Positions 9,113-20,300 are shown, counted from the first letter of the stretch. The stretch is DNA of 64,000 bases from Mycobacterium sp. (GCA_023264735.1 JAHFVD010000013.1:122528-186527); one strand, 5' to 3'. The notes: generated by a model not told the origin, from the letters alone. Translations and numbers: made by a program.

Positions 9113-9700
9113 ATGCGCACCCGCCTCCTTGCCGCCATCGCGGCGGGGACGGTGAGCGTGCTGGGACCGGCCGCCTGCGCGTCCGCCCCCACTGCCGCCG
9201 ATGCCGCTCATCCCTCGCCGACCGCCGCGGCAACGCCGCCCACCACCAATCCGTATGGCGTCGGCACCATCGACCCGCCTGCCGCGACCGAACCCGTCCT
9301 GACCGTCACGGGCGGCAGCACGCCGCTGTTGCTGACCCTCGACAAGCTCAACGCCCTGGGCAGCAGAACCCTCACCCTCGACGAGCCGTTCGTGAAGCGG
9401 CGCGAGACGTACCACGGCGTTCCGCTGGCCACCGTCCTCGACAAGGCCGGCATCCCTGACACCGCAACGATCGACACCGTCGGGCTCGACGATTACCACT
9501 ACATCAGCACCGCCAAGCCGATGATCGAGTCGCAGGCGCTGATCGCCACCGACCGCAACGGCGCACCGATCCCCTACGACCAGGGTGGGCCGATCCGGAT
9601 CGTGTTCCCCGACGGCACCCCGCTGTCATCGGTGCTCGACGCGTGGAACTGGAGCCTGGTCTCGATCACCGTCAAAACCGCAACGGGTCCTGGCTCGTGA
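9113..9700 (+). CDS. Exported protein with an oxidoreductase molybdopterin-binding-like domain
   Basis: A 195-residue protein. The signal sequence ends LGPAACAS, giving a weak lipobox (PAA-C, Cys22), so it may be a lipoprotein. A Thr/Pro/Ala-rich linker (23-70) is followed by a compact domain of the YedY/sulfite-oxidase molybdopterin-binding type (about 75-190). Features are YHGVPLATVLDKAG, TVGLDDYHYISTAKPMIESQALIA and PYDQGGPIRIVFP. It is far shorter than a full molybdoenzyme and may be a standalone module that does not bind the cofactor. Its stop overlaps the next start (GTGA, 9697-9700), so it is translationally coupled to the GGDEF-EAL gene and could act as its periplasmic input; that is inference. 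Confidence 0.75.
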   Translation: MRTRLLAAIAAGTVSVLGPAACASAPTAADAAHPSPTAAATPPTTNPYGVGTIDPPAATEPVLTVTGGSTPLLLTLDKLNALGSRTLTLDEPFVKRRETYHGVPLATVLDKAGIPDTATIDTVGLDDYHYISTAKPMIESQALIATDRNGAPIPYDQGGPIRIVFPDGTPLSSVLDAWNWSLVSITVKTATGPGS

Positions 9701-12165
9701 TCAGCGACCAGTGGCTCACCCCGCCCGGCCCGCGGTTGACCCTCAACCGCGGCCAGCAGGTGGTCGCGGGTGTCCTCGTGCTGCTGCTCATCGCGCTGGT
9801 CGTGGTCGGCGTTCAATCCTCGGCACAGCAGCGCGCATTCACCAACAACAACGCCCGCAGTGAAGCGGTGAGCACCAACACGTTCTTCACCGTGCGCGAC
9901 TCTCTCACCTACGTCGAGCAGGCCCAGCAGTATCTGCTGGGCGTCGTGCCTCGGCGTGACGTCCAGGTGGCCCGCGCGCTGCTCGCCCAGCGCCTCGGCG
10001 TGATCGCCGCGAACGGACTGACCGCCGCCGAGGCGGCCACCACCGAATATCGCTGGGCGCTCACGGCATTGGACAATGTGATCGCCGAGGCGCCGCCGGG
10101 TGTCCTGCCCGCCAACGAGCGCGCGGAGTGGGCCGGCGCGATCCTGCCCAGAACCGAGGTGCTCTCGGCGGCGACGCACGCGCTGGCCGCCGGTAGCCCG
10201 ACCGGCCTGCACCGCGTCGATCGCCTGGCTGAGCAGGGCCTGTTGCGGGGCGGGGTGATCCAGCTGAGCATGCTGATCGCCGCGCTCGTGCTCGCCGCGG
10301 CGTTGCTGTGGTGGGTAGCCGCCAACGTGGTGCGCCAATATCGTTCCGCCCGAAAGGCTTTCGACGACGAGCGGGAAGCGTTGCGTAACACCGAAGAGCG
10401 CCTCGACCGGGTCTCGGCGCTGGAACGCGGGCAGGCGCGCATCCTCGAGCGAATCGCCACCGCCGACCCGGTGCCGTCGGTCCTGCGCCAGATCGTGCAA
10501 CTCGCCGCCGAAGTTGCCGGGGCGCCCGCGGTCCGCATCGCTATGGGCACGCGGTCCGTCGTCTATCCGGTCGGCGCGGACGTGTCGGCGACACCCGCGT
10601 GGACCGGGGCGGTCAACGACACCGCCGACGCCGCCGGGATGCTCGAAGTGTTCGGCGACCCGCAAGCCCTCGACGACCTGGCCCACACCGCCCTGGTGCG
10701 CTGCCGGGATCTGGTGACGCTGGCGCTCGAACGTGATGCCTCCGCGCGACGGCTGTCCTATCAGGCCAGCCATGACGCGCTGACCGGGCTGGCCAACCGC
10801 AGCCTGCTGCTCGCCCGGCTGTCGCAGAGTCTGCTGCTGGCCCGCCGCCGCGGCACTCCGCTGGCGCTGCTGTTCTGCGATCTGGACCGCTTCAAGATGG
10901 TCAACGACTCGATCGGGCACGCCGGTGGTGATGAGCTGCTCATCGAGGCGGCACGGCGACTGTCCGGATCGGTCCGTGACACCGACACGGTGGCCCGGCT
11001 CGGCGGCGACGAGTTCGTCGTGCTCTGCCCGGAACTGCCCGAGCGGGCCCGGGCCATCGCGCTGGCCGAACGGATCCGCGCGACGCTGAGCGCCCCGTAC
11101 ACGATCGACGGCAAGGAAGCGTTCGTCGACGCCAGCATCGGGATCACGTTCGCCGACGAATCGACGGTGTCGGGCGCCGAGCTGATGCGTGAAGCGGACG
11201 TCGCCATGTACCGGGCCAAGCTCACCGACGGGAGCCACATCAACGTCTTCGACTCCCTCCTCGAAGCCGAGGTCGCCCAGCGTCTCGATCTCGACAGCGC
11301 GCTGCGGCACGCGGTGGAACGCGACGAGCTGCGGGTGGGTGCCCAGCCGATCGTCATGCTCGACACCGGCGTCGTCATCGGTTTCGAGGTGCTGCTGCAG
11401 TGGCACCGCGCCGGGCTGCCGGTGCTCTCGCCCGGCGCGTTCATTCCGCTGGCCGAAGACAACGGCATGATCGTCGAGATCGGCCGCTGGGTGCTGCGGG
11501 AGACGATCCGCACGCTGGCCCGGTGGCGGGCCGACGGCTTGGCGCTGGACCTGACGATGTCGGTCAACGTCTCACCCCGGCAGGTGCGGGAACCCGGGTT
11601 CGCCGAAGAGGTGCTGCACCTGCTCGAGGTGGCCGGGCTTCCTCCAGAATCGCTGATCATCGAACTCACCGAGCACGCCCTGGTCGACCTGCGGGTGGCC
11701 CACCCGACGCTGGCCCGGCTGCGGGACGCCGGCGTGTGTGTCTCCCTCGACGACTTCGGCACCGGCTATTCGTCGCTGACGCAGCTGCGCACCCTGCCGG
11801 TCGACCAGATCAAACTCGACCGGTCCTTCGCCGCCGCGCTCGACGAGGGTGACGCCAAGCAGCGCGCGGTCGTGCAGTCGGTGGTGTCACTGGCCAGTGC
11901 GCTGGCCCTCGACCTGGTCGTCGAAGGGATCGAGACGATCGCCGAACGCGACACCCTCCTGGACCTCGGGGCACAAACGGGACAGGGCTTCCTCTATCAC
12001 CAGCCGCTGCTGTGGGATGCCGCGCGCGAACTGCTCGAGTCGGGTGGGGTCTGCGTGGTGTCCGCGGCCAGCAATTACACCGGGCTGGCGTCGTCGGCGG
12101 CCCCGTCGCCGTCGGCGTCAACCAGAGTGAGGTCCCACCGGCCGTCCCCGTCGGTGTCGACGTAG
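9697..12165 (+). CDS. Membrane-bound GGDEF-EAL protein (bifunctional c-di-GMP enzyme)
   Basis: An 822-residue protein. TM1 lies at about 22-42, an extracytoplasmic helical sensor at about 45-185, TM2 at about 188-208, a coiled coil and GAF-like region at about 215-360, GGDEF at about 365-525 and EAL at about 535-790. The cyclase site RLGGDEFVVL is intact, with an allosteric I-site RDTD five residues before GGDEF. The EAL motif reads EVL, but the metal and catalytic residues look present: E of EVL, VNVSPRQ, ELTEHAL, DDFGTG, IKLD, VVEGIE, GQGF. Synthesis and hydrolysis of cyclic di-GMP are both plausible. GTG 9697 is chosen for the 4-bp overlap with the previous stop. The last 30 codons are antisense to the calcium-repeat gene and look low-complexity. 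Confidence 0.9.
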   Translation: MISDQWLTPPGPRLTLNRGQQVVAGVLVLLLIALVVVGVQSSAQQRAFTNNNARSEAVSTNTFFTVRDSLTYVEQAQQYLLGVVPRRDVQVARALLAQRLGVIAANGLTAAEAATTEYRWALTALDNVIAEAPPGVLPANERAEWAGAILPRTEVLSAATHALAAGSPTGLHRVDRLAEQGLLRGGVIQLSMLIAALVLAAALLWWVAANVVRQYRSARKAFDDEREALRNTEERLDRVSALERGQARILERIATADPVPSVLRQIVQLAAEVAGAPAVRIAMGTRSVVYPVGADVSATPAWTGAVNDTADAAGMLEVFGDPQALDDLAHTALVRCRDLVTLALERDASARRLSYQASHDALTGLANRSLLLARLSQSLLLARRRGTPLALLFCDLDRFKMVNDSIGHAGGDELLIEAARRLSGSVRDTDTVARLGGDEFVVLCPELPERARAIALAERIRATLSAPYTIDGKEAFVDASIGITFADESTVSGAELMREADVAMYRAKLTDGSHINVFDSLLEAEVAQRLDLDSALRHAVERDELRVGAQPIVMLDTGVVIGFEVLLQWHRAGLPVLSPGAFIPLAEDNGMIVEIGRWVLRETIRTLARWRADGLALDLTMSVNVSPRQVREPGFAEEVLHLLEVAGLPPESLIIELTEHALVDLRVAHPTLARLRDAGVCVSLDDFGTGYSSLTQLRTLPVDQIKLDRSFAAALDEGDAKQRAVVQSVVSLASALALDLVVEGIETIAERDTLLDLGAQTGQGFLYHQPLLWDAARELLESGGVCVVSAASNYTGLASSAAPSPSASTRVRSHRPSPSVST

Positions 12166-12590
12166 CCGGTATCGAAACCGCCACCCGCACCGGCGCGCAG
12201 CACGCGGTCGGCCAACCCGTCGCGGTCGACATCCACTAATCGGTCGGGCCGACCGTCACCATCGAAATCGACTGCGCCACTTGAGGTATGCTCGACACCG
12301 TCGAGACCAAACCATCGCAGCGGACCACCCGTCCCCGCCGGCGTCAGCGCCCAGGTGCCGGATCCGTCATCGGTGTAGAGCCGCATCAAGGTGCCGTCGT
12401 CATCCAGGTCGAGCGCGGCGTGGTCGGCCAAGCCGTCGTCGTCGAAGTCGGCCAGCGCATCGTCGAAGACGCCGTCCCCGTCGATATCGAGGCGCACCCC
12501 GTCGAGCTCACCGTCGCCGTCGACATCCACGGCCGGCTGCCCGCTGAACATCGTCGCCGTTCCATCGCCAGATCCCAGGCAGTAATCCAT
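12075..12590 (-). CDS. DxDxDG calcium-binding-repeat protein (Rv3906c-like position)
   Basis: A 171-residue, strongly acidic protein. It is almost entirely built from eight Ca-loop motifs of the type D-x-D-x-D-G-x-x-D (for example DVDGDGELDGV, DIDGDGVFDDA, DFDDDGLADHA, DFDGDGRPDRL, DTDGDGRWDLT), like thrombospondin type 3, dockerin or FG-GAP loops. No signal peptide or TM segment is visible, and the N-terminus is MDYCLGSGDGTATMFSG. It begins 8 nt after the pcnA stop with a good SD (GAGAAGGG), so it is probably cotranscribed with pcnA, as for Rv3906c in M. tuberculosis. Function is unknown; Ca2+ binding is inferred from the motif. Its 3' end overlaps the convergent GGDEF-EAL gene by 91 bp. Confidence 0.8.
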   Translation of the reverse strand: MDYCLGSGDGTATMFSGQPAVDVDGDGELDGVRLDIDGDGVFDDALADFDDDGLADHAALDLDDDGTLMRLYTDDGSGTWALTPAGTGGPLRWFGLDGVEHTSSGAVDFDGDGRPDRLVDVDRDGLADRVLRAGAGGGFDTGYVDTDGDGRWDLTLVDADGDGAADDASPV

Positions 12591-12597
12591 ACCCTTC

Positions 12598-14052
12598 TCA
12601 GACGTCGGGCTGGTCCTCTGCGTTCCGCTCATTCCACCAAGCCAGCAATTCGGCGACCGCGTCGTCGTGGTCGAGCGGCCCGCGGTCCAGGCGCAGCTCC
12701 TTGAGGAAGTTCCACGCCTGCCCGACCTGCGGGCCGGCCGGGATGTCGAGCAGCCGCATGATCTCGTTGCCGTCCAGATCCGGGCGTACCCGCGCCAGGT
12801 CCTCCTTGGCAGCCAGCTCGGCGATCCGCGTCTCGAGTTGGTCGTAGTTGGCCTGCAGCCGGGCCGCCCGCCGCTTGTTGCGGGTCGTGCAATCGGCGCG
12901 AACCAGCTTGTGCAACTTGGGCAGGAGCGGTCCCGCGTCGGCAACGTAGCGCCGCACCGCCGAGTCGGTCCACTTGCCGTCGCCGTAGCCGTGGAACCGC
13001 AGGTGCAGATACACCAGCTGCGACACATCGTCGATCATCTGCTTGGAGTACTTCAGCGCCCGCATCCGCTTGCGGACCAACTTCGCGCCGACCACCTCGT
13101 GGTGATGGAAGCTCACCCCGCCGTCGCTCTCGTGGCGACGGGTGGCCGGCTTGCCGATGTCGTGCAGCAGTGCCGCCCACCGCAGCACCAGATCCGGCTG
13201 CTCCTCGAGTTCCATGGCCTGCCGCAGCACCGTCAACGAATGCTGGTAGACGTCCTTGTGCTGATGGTGTTCGTCGATGGCCATCTGCATGCCGCCGATC
13301 TCGGGCAGCACGACATCGCCCATGCCGGTCTGCACCATCAAGTCGAGGCCGGCGACCGGGTCGACGCCCAGCAGCAGCTTGTCCAGCTCGACGGCGACCC
13401 GTTCAACAGTGATCCGCCCCAGCTGCGGCGCCATCTCCGTGATCGCGCGGCGCACCCGGTCGGACACCTCGAACTGCAGCTGAGACACGAAGCGCGCCGC
13501 GCGCAGCATCCGCAGCGGGTCGTCACCGAATGAGACCTCCGGTGCCGATGGGGTGTCGAGGATGCGCTCCCGTAATGCCGTGAGACCACCGAGCGGGTCG
13601 ATGAAGTCGCCGGGACCCTCGGCGGTGATGCGCACTGCCATCGCATTGACGGTGAAATCGCGGCGCACCAGATCGTCCTCGAGCCGGTCGCCGTACTTGA
13701 CCTGCGGGTTGCGCGACACCTGGTCATAGCTGTCGGTGCGGAAGGTGGTGATCTCGAGGCGGTCGTCGCCCTTGCCGACGCCGATCGTCCCGAATTCGAT
13801 ACCGGTGTCCCACAGCGCATCCGCCCACGGCCGCACAATCCGCTGAACGATTTCCGGCCGGGCGTCGGTGGTGAAATCGAGGTCCCGGTTCAGCCGGCCC
13901 AGGACGGCGTCGCGGACACTGCCACCGACGAGATAGAGATCATGGCCCGCCGCAGCGAAGAGGCCACCGATTTCGCGCAGCACCGCACCCTGTCGATTGA
14001 GCGCGACGAGGGCACGGGCGAGCAGCTCGACATCGTGGGTGGCTTCGGACAC
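12598..14052 (-). CDS. pcnA: CCA-adding enzyme / poly(A) polymerase family nucleotidyltransferase
   Basis: A 484-residue class II nucleotidyltransferase that adds or repairs the 3' CCA of tRNAs. The head motif [24 protein letters not shown] carries the catalytic carboxylates (residues about 45-70), and [10 protein letters not shown] follows near residue 125. A C-terminal HD domain contains [13 protein letters not shown] (about 295-308). M. tuberculosis annotates it PcnA. GTG 14052 is preferred over upstream starts because the homologous N-terminus begins there and a TAGGCT box lies 8 nt upstream. The gene is divergent from mutT4. Confidence 0.93.
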   Translation of the reverse strand: MSEATHDVELLARALVALNRQGAVLREIGGLFAAAGHDLYLVGGSVRDAVLGRLNRDLDFTTDARPEIVQRIVRPWADALWDTGIEFGTIGVGKGDDRLEITTFRTDSYDQVSRNPQVKYGDRLEDDLVRRDFTVNAMAVRITAEGPGDFIDPLGGLTALRERILDTPSAPEVSFGDDPLRMLRAARFVSQLQFEVSDRVRRAITEMAPQLGRITVERVAVELDKLLLGVDPVAGLDLMVQTGMGDVVLPEIGGMQMAIDEHHQHKDVYQHSLTVLRQAMELEEQPDLVLRWAALLHDIGKPATRRHESDGGVSFHHHEVVGAKLVRKRMRALKYSKQMIDDVSQLVYLHLRFHGYGDGKWTDSAVRRYVADAGPLLPKLHKLVRADCTTRNKRRAARLQANYDQLETRIAELAAKEDLARVRPDLDGNEIMRLLDIPAGPQVGQAWNFLKELRLDRGPLDHDDAVAELLAWWNERNAEDQPDV

Positions 14053-14060
14053 GTGGCGTG

Positions 14061-14066
14061 AGCCTA
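14061..14066 (-). promoter_or_regulatory. -10 element TAGGCT of a leaderless-type start (pcnA)
   Basis: On the minus strand, TAGGCT is followed by 8 nt and then the GTG at 14052. This supports the shorter PcnA start. Confidence 0.4.
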
Positions 14067-14181
14067 GTCGTCCGACGATGCGGGCGGCCCGCCGCCCGAG
14101 GAGGAGGGCGACCATCAGACCCAGCGTGAGGAACGCGAGTCACTACCGGCGAGTGCGGGCGGGAGGCCATCGCGTGCCAGC

Positions 14182-14187
14182 TACTAT
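14182..14187 (+). promoter_or_regulatory. -10 element TACTAT of a leaderless-type start (mutT4)
   Basis: TACTAT ends 7 nt before the GTG at 14195. It lies in the 142-bp pcnA/mutT4 divergent gap and probably drives the whole mutT4-Rv3909-murJ run, whose genes overlap. Confidence 0.5.
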
Positions 14188-14194
14188 CGCTTGG

Positions 14195-14998
14195 GTGTCG
14201 GACGGCGAACAGGCCAAACCACGACGGCGCCGGGGTCGGCGCCGCGGCCGTCGCGCGGCAGGTCCGGCAAATCCCACCGCAGCGGACACCGCCACCACTG
14301 AAACTTCCGACGCCGCAGTCCCCTCCCCCGCCCCCAGCAGCGGCAACGGCCAGCCCCGACCGGGCAAACCCGGCAGGCCCCGCTCATCGCGTCGCGCCCC
14401 GGCCCGGCTGCGTACCGTGCACGAGACCTCCGCGGGTGGACTGGTCATCGACGGCATCGACGGCCCGCCCGAAGCGCAGGTGGCCGCACTCATCGGCCGG
14501 GTCGACCGGCGCGGACGGATGCTGTGGTCACTGCCCAAGGGTCATATCGAGCAGGGCGAGACGGCAGAAGAGACCGCGATCCGCGAGGTCGCCGAGGAAA
14601 CCGGTATCCGCGGGCAGGTCCTGGCCGCGCTCGGCAGCATCGACTACTGGTTCGTCACCGAAGGTCGCCGGGTCCACAAGACCGTGCACCACTACCTCAT
14701 GCAGTTCTCCGGCGGTGAGCTGTGCGACGAGGACGTCGAGGTCACCGAGGTGGCCTGGGTGCCCTTCGGGGAACTCCCGAAGCGGCTGGCCTACGCCGAT
14801 GAGCGCCGGCTCGCCGAAGTCGCAGGGGAACTGATCCAACTGCTGCAGTCCGACGGTGTCGCCGCGCTGCCTCCGCTGCCGCGCACCAGCCCGCGGCGGC
14901 GCCCCCAAACGCATTCGCACACCCGCAACCGTCGCTCCGACGACGCCGGGCCGCGTCAATCCGGCCCGCGGACGAACGGCTGCGGACCGGGAACGTGA
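14195..14998 (+). CDS. mutT4: Nudix hydrolase MutT4
   Basis: A 267-residue protein. The N-terminus is Arg-rich and disordered ([13 protein letters not shown], residues 7-19). The Nudix domain (about 75-215) has a complete box, [23 protein letters not shown] (GX5EX7REUXEEXGU). Nudix enzymes cleave nucleoside diphosphates linked to another moiety; the physiological substrate of MutT4 (Rv3908) is not established here. The polybasic tail suggests nucleic-acid or membrane association. GTG 14195 matches the remembered Rv3908 N-terminus (VSDGEQAK). The stop overlaps the next start (GTGA, 14995-14998). Confidence 0.92.
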   Translation: MSDGEQAKPRRRRGRRRGRRAAGPANPTAADTATTETSDAAVPSPAPSSGNGQPRPGKPGRPRSSRRAPARLRTVHETSAGGLVIDGIDGPPEAQVAALIGRVDRRGRMLWSLPKGHIEQGETAEETAIREVAEETGIRGQVLAALGSIDYWFVTEGRRVHKTVHHYLMQFSGGELCDEDVEVTEVAWVPFGELPKRLAYADERRLAEVAGELIQLLQSDGVAALPPLPRTSPRRRPQTHSHTRNRRSDDAGPRQSGPRTNGCGPGT

Positions 14999-17331
14999 CC
15001 ATGCCGAGGCGGGTCGGCGGTCTGCCCCGGATCTTGGTGATCCTCGGTGTCCTTGCCTTGCTCGCGATGCCAACGACCGCGCCGGCCGCCGCCGGCGAAC
15101 CCGGGTCGGCGCCGTTCCTCCAAGTTCGGGTGGACAGCGTCACACCGGACCTGATCACCACCACCAGCGAGCCGACGGTCACCGTCACCGGCACCGTCAC
15201 CAACGTCGGTGACCGACCCGTGCGCGACGTCGTCGCACGCCTCGAACACGCCGCCGAGGTGACCTCGTCGGCTGGGCTGCGCACCAACCTCGACGGCGCC
15301 AACGACCAATTCCAGCCCGTCGGCGAATTCACCACTGTCGCAGCCGAAATGCAGCGCGGCCAGGCCGTCGGGTTCACCTTCAGTTATCCGATCCGCTCGC
15401 GCACCGCGCCGTCGCTGGGCATCGACCGGCCCGGGGTGTACCCGCTGCTGGTGAACATCAACGGCACCCCCGACTACGGTGACGCCGCCCGACTCGACGA
15501 CGCCCGGTTCCTGCTGCCGGTGCTTGGCGTGCCGCCCGAAGCGGCCAATCCGGCATCGGACACCGTTGCCGACGTCGTACCCCCCGACACCACCAAGCCC
15601 GTCGCGGTGACGATGCTGTGGCCGCTGGCCGACAAGCCACGCCTGGCCCCCGGAGTGCCGGGCGGCACCACACCGGTCCGGCTGATGAACGACGACCTGG
15701 CGGTGTCGCTGGCTGCCGGCGGCCGGCTGGACACGCTGCTGTCGGCGGTCGACTTCGCCACCAGCCCGCCGGTGGATCCCGGCGGAGAAACCGCCCGCGC
15801 ACTGTGCCTGGCCGTCGATCCCGACCTGTTGGTGACGGTCAACGCGATGACTGCCGGCTATGTCGTCGCCGATGCGCCCGACGGATTGGGCGCCGCCGCC
15901 CACCCGGGCACCGGGCAGGCCACCGCGGTGGCCTGGCTGGACAAGCTGCGCGGCCTGGCCAAACGGATGTGCGTCGTCCCCACCCCATACGCGCAGGCCG
16001 ATCTCAGCGCTCTGCAGCGGATCGGGGACACCGGGCTGAACTCCGCGGCCACCGGCGCCGCCGGCGACATCATCGACCAGATCCTGGGCGTCACGTCCGC
16101 GCGCGGCGCCACGATCCTGGGTGACGGGCCGCTGACCCCGCCCGCGGTCGATCTGCTGAACGGCCAGGGTTCGACGGTGGCGATCGCGGCCGCGGACTGC
16201 GCCGCGCAGGACTCCGCGACCGGCGAGCCGATGATCGCCGACGTAACCCCGCGCCGGTTGTCGCCACAGGTCGTGATGGCGCCGTTCGACCCGGCGGTCG
16301 GCGCCGCGCTGGCCGCCATCGGCACCGACCCCGACCTCCCGACCTATCTGGACTCGTCGCTGACCGTTCCGCTCAACCACGACTCCACCGTTGCCCGCCG
16401 TCAGGACGCCGTCGCGTCGATGCTGTGGCGGGCGCTGCAGCCGGGCGCCGAACCCCGCAACCAGATCCTGCTGCCGCCGCTGAAGTGGAGCCCGCAACCC
16501 AGCGATGCCCAGTCGATGCTGACCGCGCTGGCCACCACGATCCGGTCGGGGCTGGCGGTCCCCCGCCCGCTGGATGCGGTCATCAGCCAGTCGACGGAGC
16601 TGGCCGCCGCCGCGAGCCCCGGTGCCGAACTTCCTGCTGACGCCAGGGGCCAGTTCGACGATGACGTCGTCTCTACGATCACCGGCCAGGTCGGCCGGCT
16701 GTGGGGTCTGACCGCGGCGCTGACCACCGACCCGCGCACCGGCCTGACCGGACCGCAGTACACCGCGCCGCTGCGCGAGGACATGCTGCGCGCGCTGAGT
16801 CAGACCGAGCCGGCGGACGAGCGCAACGACCTGGCCCGGCGCCGGCTGGCGGCGGTGGGCGCCACGATCGGCGACCTGTTCGGTGCGGTGACGATCGTCA
16901 ACCCGGGCGGCTCCTACACACTGGCCACCGAACACAGCCCGCTGCCGCTGGCGGTGCGCAACGATCTGGCCGTGCCGATCCGGGTGCGCCTACAGGTCGA
17001 CGCCCCACCCGGGATGACGGTCACCGATCTGGGCGAGCAGGAGGTGCCGCCGGGCTATCTGCCGCTGCGGGTCCCGATCGAGGTGCACTTCACCCAGCGG
17101 GTGGCTGTCGACGTCACGCTGCGCACACCCGACGGGCTGCAGCTGGGTGAGCCGGTACGGCTGTCGGTGCACTCCAATGCCTACGGCAAGGTCCTGTTTG
17201 CGATCACGCTGATCGGTGGCACGGTGCTGGCGCTGCTCGTCGGGCGCCGGCTCTACCACCGCTTCCGCGGTCAGCCCGACCCCGCCGACCTCGACCGGCC
17301 GCGACGGGCCAGCGCCGAAGGCCGCCGATGA
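14995..17331 (+). CDS. Conserved secreted/membrane-anchored protein (Rv3909-like)
   Basis: A 778-residue protein. An N-terminal signal ([22 protein letters not shown]) is followed by a long extracytoplasmic region and a single C-terminal TM helix (about 735-755), then a short basic tail ([10 protein letters not shown]). The function of this DUF6049-like actinobacterial family is unknown. It always sits before murJ in mycobacteria, and here the genes overlap by 4 bp on both sides (GTGA and ATGA). A role beside lipid II flipping in the periplasm is therefore likely but unproven. GTG 14995 (coupled) or ATG 15001 may be the start. Confidence 0.85.
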   Translation: MTMPRRVGGLPRILVILGVLALLAMPTTAPAAAGEPGSAPFLQVRVDSVTPDLITTTSEPTVTVTGTVTNVGDRPVRDVVARLEHAAEVTSSAGLRTNLDGANDQFQPVGEFTTVAAEMQRGQAVGFTFSYPIRSRTAPSLGIDRPGVYPLLVNINGTPDYGDAARLDDARFLLPVLGVPPEAANPASDTVADVVPPDTTKPVAVTMLWPLADKPRLAPGVPGGTTPVRLMNDDLAVSLAAGGRLDTLLSAVDFATSPPVDPGGETARALCLAVDPDLLVTVNAMTAGYVVADAPDGLGAAAHPGTGQATAVAWLDKLRGLAKRMCVVPTPYAQADLSALQRIGDTGLNSAATGAAGDIIDQILGVTSARGATILGDGPLTPPAVDLLNGQGSTVAIAAADCAAQDSATGEPMIADVTPRRLSPQVVMAPFDPAVGAALAAIGTDPDLPTYLDSSLTVPLNHDSTVARRQDAVASMLWRALQPGAEPRNQILLPPLKWSPQPSDAQSMLTALATTIRSGLAVPRPLDAVISQSTELAAAASPGAELPADARGQFDDDVVSTITGQVGRLWGLTAALTTDPRTGLTGPQYTAPLREDMLRALSQTEPADERNDLARRRLAAVGATIGDLFGAVTIVNPGGSYTLATEHSPLPLAVRNDLAVPIRVRLQVDAPPGMTVTDLGEQEVPPGYLPLRVPIEVHFTQRVAVDVTLRTPDGLQLGEPVRLSVHSNAYGKVLFAITLIGGTVLALLVGRRLYHRFRGQPDPADLDRPRRASAEGRR

Positions 17332-20300
17332 AGCCGCCGCCCGGACGGCCGGTCGCCTACGTGCGCCCCGGCCCCCGCACCCGCGCGGAGCTGTCCGACG
17401 CCGCGGTGGTGTCCCGCTCGTGGGGGATGGCGCTGGCCACCCTGGTCAGCCGCATCACCGGGTTCATCCGCATCGTGCTGCTGGCCGCCATCCTGGGCGC
17501 TGCACTGTCCAGTGCGTTCACGGTGGCCAACCAGCTGCCGAACCTGATCGCGGCGCTGGTGCTGGAGGCGACGTTCACCGCGATCTTCGTGCCGGTGCTG
17601 GCCCGCGCCGAACGCGACGACCCCGACGGCGGCACGGCCTTCGTGCGACGGCTGGTTACGCTGGCCACCACGCTCCTGCTGGTGGCCACCATTCTGTCGG
17701 TGGCGGCCGCGCCACTGCTGGTCCGGCTGATGCTCGGCCACGACCCACAAGTCAACCAGCCGCTGACCACAGCGTTCGCGTATCTGCTTCTGCCGCAGGT
17801 GATCTTCTACGGACTGTCGTCGGTGTTCATGGCAATCCTGAACACCCGCAACGTGTTCGGGCCGCCGGCCTGGGCACCGGTGATCAACAATGTCGTCGCA
17901 ATCGCGACCCTGGGCCTGTATCTCATTGTGCCGGGCCCCCTCTCGGTTGATCCGGTCCAGATGGGCAACGCCAAGCTGCTGGTGCTCGGCATCGGAACGA
18001 CGCTGGGTGTGGTGGCCCAGACCGCCGTACTGCTGCTGGCCATCCGCGCCGAGCGGATCAGCTTGCGCCCGCTGTGGGGAATCGACGATCGGCTCAAGCG
18101 GTTCGGCACGATGGCCGGGGCCATGGTGCTCTACGTGCTGATCAGTCAGGTCGGCCTGGTGGTCGTCAACCAGATCGCCAGTACCGCAGCTGCCTCCGGC
18201 CCGGCGATCTACAACTACACCTGGCTGGTGCTGATGCTGCCGTTCGGCATCATCGGCGTCACCGTGCTGACGGTGGTGATGCCGCGGCTGAGCCGCAACG
18301 CCGCCGCCGACAACGGGCCAGCCGTGCTGGCCGACCTGTCACTGGCCACCCGCCTGACGATGGTGACGCTGATCCCGATCGTGGCGTTCATGACCGTCGG
18401 CGGTCCCGCGATGGGCAGCGCCCTGTTCGCCTACGGCAAGTTCGGCGAGGTCGACGCGAACTACCTCGGCGTGGCGATCAGCCTGTCCGCCTTCACCCTC
18501 ATCCCCTACGCGCTGGTGCTGCTGCAGCTGCGGGTGTTCTACGCCCGCGAACAGCCGTGGACGCCGATCCTGATCATCATCGCGATCACCGTCGTCAAGA
18601 TCGCGACATCGCTGCTGGCGCCGCATGTGACCAGTGACAAGGAATTGGTCGCCGGCTACCTCGGCCTGGCCAACGGCATCGGGTTCCTGGCCGGGGCCAT
18701 CCTCGGGTACCTGCTGCTGCACCGCGCGCTGAAGCCGCCGCGCGGCAAGCTACTCACCCTCGAGGTGATCCGAACCATCCTGGTCACCACGGCCGCGTCG
18801 CTGCTGGCCGGACTGATCGCCTACGTCATCGACCGGCTGCTGGGCCTGCAGGCGCTGACCGAGCACGCCGGCGGCGTCGGTTCGCTGCTGCGGCTGCTGG
18901 TGCTCGGCCTGATCATGCTGCCGATCCTGGCCGCGGTGATGCTGGCCGCGCGAGTGCCCGACGCCGTCGCCGCCTGGGGCGCGGTCAAGCGCCGGATCAC
19001 CCGAACCCCGCCGGTGATCGTCACGCCCGTCGCTGCACTCGACCGGCCGCAGGTCGCGACCCCGGTCACGTACCCTGAGCACAGCAATTCGTCCGGAACC
19101 GGGCACCGGCCACTCCGGTACGAGACAACGGCGGACGCTACGGGGAAAGGACCGGAGGTGAACGACCAACCGTCGGGCATGCTTCCCGCCGATTCCACCG
19201 GCGATGCGACCACGAAGATCCCGCGCCAGGCCGCCGGCGACTTCCAGCCCGATGTGCCCGATGAGGTTCAGGTCGGCACGGTGGCTCCTTCGGTACCGCC
19301 GCCTGGGGGCAGGAGCGAAGCGACCCGGGGACAGACTCAGCCTCCCAACGCTGATTTCGCCGGCGATCCCACCCGCGAGCCGCTGGCCTTCGATCCCCCG
19401 CGCGACCCGGCTATGGAATCCACCGCGGCCGCCGACGGGGACGAGGCACACCTCATCCCCGGAGCGAGCATCGCCGACGGCCGCTACCGGCTACTGGTCT
19501 TCCACGGCGGGCCACCGGGACTGCAGTTCTGGCAGGCGCTGGACACCGCGCTTGACCGGCAGGTCGCGCTGACGTTCGTCGACCCCGACCGGACCATGAC
19601 CGACGCGCAGGTGCAGGAAATCCTCTCCCGCACACTCAAACTCAGCCGTATCGAGCGGCCGGGCATCGCCAGGGTGCTCGACGTCGCCAATACCGGCGCC
19701 GGCGGTCTTGTGGTCTCGGAGTGGATCCGGGGCGGGTCGCTGAAGGAAGTGGCCGACACCTCACCGTCCCCCATCGGCGGCGCACGGGCCGTCCAAGCCT
19801 TGGCCGCCGCGGCCGACGCTGCCCACGGCTCAGGCGTCGCGCTGTCCATCGACCACCCCAGCCGGGTGCGGGTCAGCATCGAAGGCGATGTGGCGCTGGC
19901 ATTTCCCGCGACGCTGCCGACCGCCACCCCCGAGGACGACATCCGCGGAATCGGTGCCGCGCTGTATGCCCTGCTCGTCGATCGCTGGCCACTGCCGGAG
20001 AAGGGCGTGCCCAGCGGTCTGCAACCCGCCGAGACCGACCCCGCTGGTGAAGCACTCGAACCCCGCGCGGTCGACGGCGCCATCCCGTTCCAGATCTCGG
20101 CGGCAGCAGCGCGGTCAGTTCAGGCCGGCGGCGGCATCCGTTCGGCCCCAACACTTTTGAATCTGCTGCAGCAGGCCACCGCAGTCGCCGACCGGACCGA
20201 CCTGATCGAGCCGGTCACGTCGTCCGGCCCGCCGTCCCCGGAGCCCGCCACCGAAGAAGCTGCCGAAGCGCAGGCTCGCAGGCGGCGCAATCTGCTGATC

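Noticed and set aside
14956..16935. A 659-codon minus-strand open frame opposite the Rv3909-like gene
   Set aside because: Low-complexity Gly/Arg/Gln product, antisense to a conserved gene in an overlapping operon.
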